DNA of 9,396 bases from JBOGEN01 sp050743265. GTDB lineage: Bacteria; Actinomycetota; Actinomycetes; JBOGEN01. The notes under the pieces are model-generated. The model had not been told where the DNA came from. It was given only the letters and a program-made list of their open reading frames with translations, and did not search any database. The first letter of the stretch is position 1, and each line of letters starts with the position of its first letter. This document shows positions 5,949 through 9,396 of this stretch, in pieces. A program made the position numbers and the translations under genes. The DNA lies in NCBI GenBank assembly GCA_050743265.1, contig JBOGEN010000188.1:1-9396 (forward strand). Direction: 5' to 3'.

Positions 5949-7415
5949 TCAGGCGAGCAGCGCCTCCGCGGCAGCCCGGCTGCTCGCCGCCCGGCTCACC
6001 GCTTCGGCGTGGGCCGCGTCGTGGTCGCCCCCGTGGGTACGCCACCACTCCCGGCCCTCGTCGGGCAGCCCGTCGATCGGGTCGTAGAAGGCGTAGCGGC
6101 GGTCGAGCGCCTCCGGGTCGGTGCGCTCGATGCCGGTGCGGTAGTTCTTCGTCCAGTACGAGATGCCGCGGACCTCGTCGTACTCGGCGACCTGGTGCAC
6201 CCAGCGCTTGCCGACGTACGGGACGTCGCAGACGATCCGCGGGGTGGCGAACCCGGGCAGGTAGCCCATGATCCCGTGCTGGAGCCGCTGCGCCTCTCGG
6301 ACGGAGAGCCGCCAGTGCTCGGAGAACGGGATCATGTCGCAGAGGTAGAAGTAGTACGGCATGATCGCGGCTTCGTCGGCCAGGCCGAAGCACAGGTCGA
6401 GCAGCTCCTGCGTCGAGTCGTTCACACCGCGCATGAGCACGCCCTGGTTGCGGACGTCGCGGATGCCCGTCTCGAGCATCGCCTTGGTCGCGTCCGCGAC
6501 CAGGGGGGTGAGGGAGTTCACGTGGTTGACGTGGGTGTGGATGGCGATCTGCACGCCGCGTGCCCGGGACTTGGCTCCGAGCCGGGCCATGCCCGCGCGG
6601 ACGTCGTCGGCGAGCCAGTGCTGCGGCAGCCCCATCAGGGCCTTCGTGGCGAGCCTGATGTCACGGATGTTCTCGATGTCGAGCAGCGCGTCGACGAACC
6701 CCTCCAGCCGGGGGAACGGCATGTTCGCCACGTCCCCGCCGGACACGACGACGTCGCGCACGCCGGGGGAGCCGCGCAGGTACGCGAGCATCTCCTCGAG
6801 CCGGTCCGCCGGCTTCAACGCGAACTTGGTCTTGTCGATGACCGGGGTGGAGTTGCCGACCAGGTCCATCCGGGTGCAGTGGCCGCAGTACTGGGGACAG
6901 GTCGGCAGCACCTCGGCGAGCACCTTGGTCGGGTACCGGTGGGTCAGCCCCTCGACCGCCCACATCTCCTGCTCGTGCAGCGAGTCCCGGGTGGCCTGTG
7001 GGTGGCTCGGCCAGTCCGTCCTGCGGTCGCTGAACACGGGGAGCATGTAGCGGCGGATCGGGTCCGCGAGGAACGCCTCGGTGTATGCAGCGCCGGGGCG
7101 CGGGGGCGTGCCCTCGGTGGAGGGCACCATCGTGTTGAGCATCTGCGGCGGCAGCAGCATCGACATGGTGGCGCGCTCGGCCTGGTCCCGCTCCAGGTCC
7201 GCGTAGAAGGAGTCGTCCAGCAGGTCGCCCATGACGGCACGCAGCTGGCGGCTGTTCTTCACGCAGTGGGCGCGCTGCCACTGGACCGAGGCCCACTCCT
7301 TCGCGGTGACCTCTGCCCAGCCGGGGAGCCGGGTCCAGTCGGGCTCCACGAGAGCGCGGCGCCGGTACGCGTACGGCTGCGCGGGCTCGGCGGTGAGCGG
7401 GCTGGCGTCGGGCAC
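5949..7415 (-). CDS. kamA: L-lysine 2,3-aminomutase (radical SAM, PLP)
   Basis: Converts L-lysine to L-beta-lysine (3,6-diaminohexanoate) with a [4Fe-4S] cluster, S-adenosylmethionine and PLP. It is 488 aa, longer than the clostridial enzyme (about 416), with extra N- and C-terminal residues. The cluster motif is C173-PQY-C177-GH-C180, followed by T-R182 (equivalent to clostridial R134). SGGD (225-228) is the family's SAM-binding region. The two Asp that bind the lysine side-chain amine in the clostridial enzyme (D293, D330) have counterparts D360 (in PYYFYLCD) and D397 (in CDVP), both 67 residues further on, so their spacing is unchanged. This supports lysine rather than glutamate as substrate. 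The PLP-lysine loop differs: DVPYVGK (397-403) instead of DAPGGGGK. GTG at 7415 has GGAGGT 6 nt upstream. It is divergent from kdd, the next known enzyme of the pathway encoded here. Confidence 0.92.
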   Translation of the reverse strand: MPDASPLTAEPAQPYAYRRRALVEPDWTRLPGWAEVTAKEWASVQWQRAHCVKNSRQLRAVMGDLLDDSFYADLERDQAERATMSMLLPPQMLNTMVPSTEGTPPRPGAAYTEAFLADPIRRYMLPVFSDRRTDWPSHPQATRDSLHEQEMWAVEGLTHRYPTKVLAEVLPTCPQYCGHCTRMDLVGNSTPVIDKTKFALKPADRLEEMLAYLRGSPGVRDVVVSGGDVANMPFPRLEGFVDALLDIENIRDIRLATKALMGLPQHWLADDVRAGMARLGAKSRARGVQIAIHTHVNHVNSLTPLVADATKAMLETGIRDVRNQGVLMRGVNDSTQELLDLCFGLADEAAIMPYYFYLCDMIPFSEHWRLSVREAQRLQHGIMGYLPGFATPRIVCDVPYVGKRWVHQVAEYDEVRGISYWTKNYRTGIERTDPEALDRRYAFYDPIDGLPDEGREWWRTHGGDHDAAHAEAVSRAASSRAAAEALLA

Positions 7416-7421
7416 CGGGGG

Positions 7422-7427
7422 ACCTCC
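7422..7427 (-). promoter_or_regulatory. Ribosome binding site of kamA
   Basis: On the minus strand GGAGGT (7427-7422) lies 6 nt before the GTG at 7415. This strong site decides in favour of the GTG start rather than a downstream Met. Confidence 0.8.
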
Positions 7428-7462
7428 GGGCGGGCGGTGGGGGAAGCAGGGGCGGTGTCGTA

Positions 7463-7482
7463 CCGTAGGGCCCAGCCTACGG
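7463..7482. promoter_or_regulatory. Perfect 7-bp inverted repeat, candidate operator between kamA and kdd
   Basis: CCGTAGG (7463-7469), a 6-nt spacer and CCTACGG (7476-7482) form a perfect inverted repeat 20 bp long. The arms do not extend inward or outward. It is in the 143-nt divergent region, 47 nt from the kamA start and 76 nt from the kdd start, and overlaps the kamA -10-like hexamer TAGGCT (7479-7474, minus strand). A related half-site CCGTAAG occurs at 7511-7517, on the kdd side. A dimeric repressor or Lrp-type regulator could bind here. The symmetry is observed; the operator role is inferred. Confidence 0.5.
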
Positions 7483-7503
7483 AAAATACTTCGGCCAGAT
7501 CAA
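7474..7503 (-). promoter_or_regulatory. Candidate kamA promoter
   Basis: On the minus strand TTGATC (7503-7498) and TAGGCT (7479-7474) are spaced by 18 nt and loosely match -35 and -10 consensus (4 and 3 of 6 positions). They sit in the AT-enriched part of the divergent region, and the -10 overlaps the right arm of the inverted repeat. The start would be about 50 nt upstream of the kamA GTG. Weak pattern evidence. Confidence 0.28.
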
Positions 7504-7562
7504 TGAAGGACCGTAAGATTTCCTGTATCTCCGAGATTAGACGAGAGGACTACTCGCTGTGA
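7503..7562 (+). other. Possible 19-codon leader ORF overlapping the kdd start
   Basis: ATG at 7503 opens a 19-codon frame (MKDRKISCISEIRREDYSL) whose TGA at 7560-7562 overlaps the kdd GTG at 7559 in a GTGA junction, a layout typical of translational coupling. It has two Lys codons. Against it being a gene: no SD precedes the ATG, it uses AGA and CGA codons that are rare in this DNA, and its third positions are much less GC-rich than those of neighbouring genes. It may just be promoter DNA that happens to be open. Confidence 0.25.
7544..7549 (+). promoter_or_regulatory. Ribosome binding site of kdd
   Basis: AGAGGA lies 9 nt before the GTG at 7559. It favours this start over the in-frame GTG at 7568, which would be 18 nt away. 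Confidence 0.65.
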
Positions 7563-8668
7563 GCAGAGTGCGCCGGAGCTCGCCCGTGGGCCTGCACCGG
7601 GTCCTCGAGCCGGAGGGCGTACTGCCGCAGGCCGCGTGGCGCCTCGACCCGAGCCCGGCGCTCTGGCCGGACGAGGTGCGGCTCCGGGTGGAGCGCCTCA
7701 ACCTGGACGCGGCCTCCTTCCGCCAGCTCTCCGACAAGCACGCCGGGGACGGGGACGCGGTCCGCGCCGAGGTGGCCGGCATCGTGGCCACCCGGGGCAA
7801 GATGCACAACCCGGTCACCGGCTCCGGGGGCATGCTCGTCGGTGTGGTGGACGAGGTCGGCCCCGAGTCCGGGCTCGGCCTGACCGTGGGGGACCGGGTG
7901 ACCTCGCTCGTCTCGCTCACCCTGACCCCGCTGGCGCTCACCGACGGGCTGGCGGGCTGGGACGGGCGATCCGAGCAGGTGCCGGCCGCGGGGCACGCGA
8001 TCCTGTTCGGCCGCTCGATCGCCGCACGGATCCCCGACGACCTGCCGACCCCGCTGGCGATGGCGGTCATGGACGTGTGCGGTGCGCCCGCCCAGACCGC
8101 GCGCGTGGTCGCCGGCTACACCGACCGCGGCCGGGCCCCGACGGTGGCGGTGGTGGGCGCGGCCGGCAAGAGCGGGTCGCTGTCGCTGGCCGCGGCACGG
8201 CGTGCCGGCGCGAAGCACTGCGTCGGCGTCGTGCCCGTGCCGGCGGAGGAGAGCGCGCTGCGCGCGTCCGGCCTCGCGGACGAGGTGGTGCGCGCCGACG
8301 CCCGGGACCCGGTGGCGCTCGCCGCCGCCGTGGAGGGGGCGCTGGGCGGTCCGGCGGACGTCACCGTGGTGTGTGTGGACGTGCCCGGCTGCGAGCACGG
8401 CGCGATTCTCGCCACCGCCGAGGGCGGCACCGTGGTGTTCTTCTCGATGGCCACCTCGTTCTCCGCGGCCGCCCTCGGCGCGGAGGGCCTGGCCGCGGAC
8501 GTGACCATGCTCGTCGGCAACGGCTACGTGCCGGGTCACGCCTCTGCCGCGCTGGACCTGCTGCGGGCCGAGCCCGGCGTCCGGGCCCTGCTCGAGGCGC
8601 GGCTCGCCGACGATGGGCCATCCGACGCCCAGACCGACGGGCCGCCCGTGGCCGAGCAGGCAGACTGA
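7559..8668 (+). CDS. kdd: L-erythro-3,5-diaminohexanoate dehydrogenase
   Basis: NAD(P)-dependent oxidative deaminase converting (3S,5S)-3,5-diaminohexanoate to 5-amino-3-oxohexanoate plus ammonia, the third step of lysine degradation through beta-lysine. It has 369 aa. The N-terminal part has Kdd-type blocks: GVLPQAAWRLD (20-30), RLNLDAASFRQL (46-57) and the distinctive RGKMHNPVTGSGGML (79-93). Next come GDRVTSLVSLTLTPL (111-125), AILFGRSIAARIPDDLP (147-163) and MDVCGAPAQTARVV (171-184). The Rossmann dinucleotide motif is VVGAAGKSGS (198-207, GxxGxxG at 200, 203 and 206). The last 20 residues or so (Asp/Pro/Gln-rich) look like an unstructured tail. The GTG start has AGAGGA 9 nt upstream. It is divergent from kamA and followed, after a 4-nt gap, by an amidohydrolase gene. 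The intermediate enzyme, beta-lysine 5,6-aminomutase (KamDE), is not in the window and is expected nearby. Confidence 0.93.
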   Translation: MSRVRRSSPVGLHRVLEPEGVLPQAAWRLDPSPALWPDEVRLRVERLNLDAASFRQLSDKHAGDGDAVRAEVAGIVATRGKMHNPVTGSGGMLVGVVDEVGPESGLGLTVGDRVTSLVSLTLTPLALTDGLAGWDGRSEQVPAAGHAILFGRSIAARIPDDLPTPLAMAVMDVCGAPAQTARVVAGYTDRGRAPTVAVVGAAGKSGSLSLAAARRAGAKHCVGVVPVPAEESALRASGLADEVVRADARDPVALAAAVEGALGGPADVTVVCVDVPGCEHGAILATAEGGTVVFFSMATSFSAAALGAEGLAADVTMLVGNGYVPGHASAALDLLRAEPGVRALLEARLADDGPSDAQTDGPPVAEQAD

Positions 8669-8672
8669 CGCC

Positions 8673-9396
8673 ATGACCGGACAGGCCCACCGCACGCTGC
8701 TCCGCTCCGGCCACGTGTACGCGCCGGCGTCCCCCGGTGCGACCGCGATGGTGATCGAGGGCGACACGGTGGCCTGGGTGGGCTCGGACGAGGCCGCCGC
8801 CTCGTTCGCGGACGGCGTGGACGAGACGGTGGACCTGCGCGGCGCGTTCGTCGCCCCGGCGTTCGTCGACGCCCACGTGCACGCCACCGCCACCGGGCTC
8901 GTGCTCGACGGGCTCGACCTCACCGGCTGCGCGACCCGGCAGGAGGTGCTCGACGCGGTCGCCGCGTACGCCGGGCGCCGCCCGCACGGCGTCGTGCTCG
9001 GCCACGGCTGGGACGAGACGCGCTGGGCCGACGCCCGCCCACCGACGACCGACGAGCTGGACCGGCTCGCGCCCGGTCGGCCGGTGTACCTGTCCCGGGT
9101 GGACGTGCACTCGGCGGTCGTCTCGTCCGCGCTGCTCGCGCGGGCGCCCGAGGCGGCGCACGCCGAGGGCTTCGACCCGTCCGGGCACGTGAGCCGTGGC
9201 GCGCACCATGCGCTGCGCCGCGCCGCGTACGACCTCGTCACCCCCGAGCAGCGGCGCACGGCGCAGCGGGCCACCCGGCGCCACGCCGCCGCGCTGGGCA
9301 TCGGCTGCGTGCACGAGCTGTCCGGCCCGGACATCGCCGGCGCCGACGACTTGGCCGGCCTGCTGCGCCTGGCGACGGAGGAGCCGGGGCCGGACG
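8673..9396 (+). CDS. Amidohydrolase family protein (YtcJ/Amidohydrolase_3-like), 3' truncated
   Basis: Metal-dependent hydrolase whose first 241 codons are seen; the frame is open to the window end. The N-terminal beta-sandwich strand pattern (TLLRSGHVYAP, then AMVIEGDTVAWVGSDEAA at 25-42) and VDLRGAFVAPAFVDAHVH (53-70) are standard for the superfamily, with metal ligands H68 and H70 of the HxH motif. GHGWDETRW (110-118), SRVDVHSAVVSSALL (141-155), FDPSGHVSRGA (167-177) and GIGCVHELSG (209-218) fit the YtcJ-like exoenzyme-type group rather than urease or dihydroorotase. The ATG at 8673 comes 4 nt after the kdd stop, so the two are surely in one operon. The later metal ligands are outside the window. 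The substrate is unknown. Placement suggests an amide or lactam related to lysine breakdown, but this is inference. Confidence 0.85.
   Translation, partial: MTGQAHRTLLRSGHVYAPASPGATAMVIEGDTVAWVGSDEAAASFADGVDETVDLRGAFVAPAFVDAHVHATATGLVLDGLDLTGCATRQEVLDAVAAYAGRRPHGVVLGHGWDETRWADARPPTTDELDRLAPGRPVYLSRVDVHSAVVSSALLARAPEAAHAEGFDPSGHVSRGAHHALRRAAYDLVTPEQRRTAQRATRRHAAALGIGCVHELSGPDIAGADDLAGLLRLATEEPGPD

Noticed and set aside
4121..6271. Plus-strand open frame of 716 codons
   Set aside because: It lies antisense to the glycosidase and the end of kamA, both of which have clear family motifs. Its Gly/Arg/Val-rich composition is what GC-rich DNA gives in the opposite frame.
5556..7562. Plus-strand open frame of 668 codons ending at the kdd start
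   Set aside because: Antisense to the glycosidase N-terminus and all of kamA, with low-complexity composition and no recognisable domain. Only its last 19 codons, in the intergenic region, were kept as a possible leader ORF.
7550..9334. Minus-strand open frame of 594 codons opposite kdd and the amidohydrolase
   Set aside because: Ser/Arg/Pro/Gly-rich shadow frame; both opposite-strand genes have unambiguous family motifs and a proper start.

Overview
This is very GC-rich DNA, with G or C at almost every third codon position, GTG starts for at least four genes and tightly packed genes. It is chromosomal DNA of a high-GC actinomycete. The SugA/SugB-type permeases and the LrpA-like regulator resemble mycobacterial proteins. 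A Pseudonocardia-like or related Pseudonocardiales host is my best guess, but no rRNA or other phylogenetic marker confirms it.

Layout, left to right. (1) Bases 1-551 (+) hold the 3' part of a zinc D,D-peptidase (M15/VanY type) with an Arg-rich helical N-terminal part. (2) Bases 574-1014 (+) encode a complete Lrp/AsnC regulator close in sequence to M. tuberculosis LrpA. (3) Bases 1018-1935 (-) encode a tyrosine-recombinase-like protein that keeps the box I Arg but appears to lack the nucleophilic Tyr. It is convergent with the regulator, with a 3-nt gap. (4) Bases 1936-2104 are a divergent control region with back-to-back promoter-like hexamers and a large GC hairpin. (5) Bases 2105-3954 (+) encode two overlapping sugar ABC-transporter permeases (SugA-like, SugB-like), with no binding protein or ATPase gene in view. 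(6) Bases 3971-5905 (-) encode a glycogen-debranching-like glycosidase, convergent with the permeases. (7) Bases 5949-7415 (-) encode a lysine 2,3-aminomutase (KamA). (8) Bases 7416-7558 are an AT-enriched divergent promoter region with a perfect 7-bp inverted repeat. (9) Bases 7559-8668 (+) encode L-erythro-3,5-diaminohexanoate dehydrogenase (Kdd). (10) Bases 8673-9396 (+) hold the 5' part of an amidohydrolase that runs off the window.

Two themes stand out. The right half is the edge of a lysine catabolic locus using the beta-lysine / 3,5-diaminohexanoate route known from lysine-fermenting anaerobes. KamA makes beta-lysine. A B12-dependent KamDE, not in the window, should make 3,5-diaminohexanoate, and Kdd then oxidises it. 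The amidohydrolase is an unexplained partner just downstream. The middle is carbohydrate related: an incomplete sugar importer next to a debranching-type glycosidase. The LrpA-like regulator may be the lysine-responsive regulator of the kam genes, though it lies about 5 kb away and the link is inference.

No tRNA, rRNA, CRISPR array, insertion sequence or gene-free stretch longer than 300 bases was seen.
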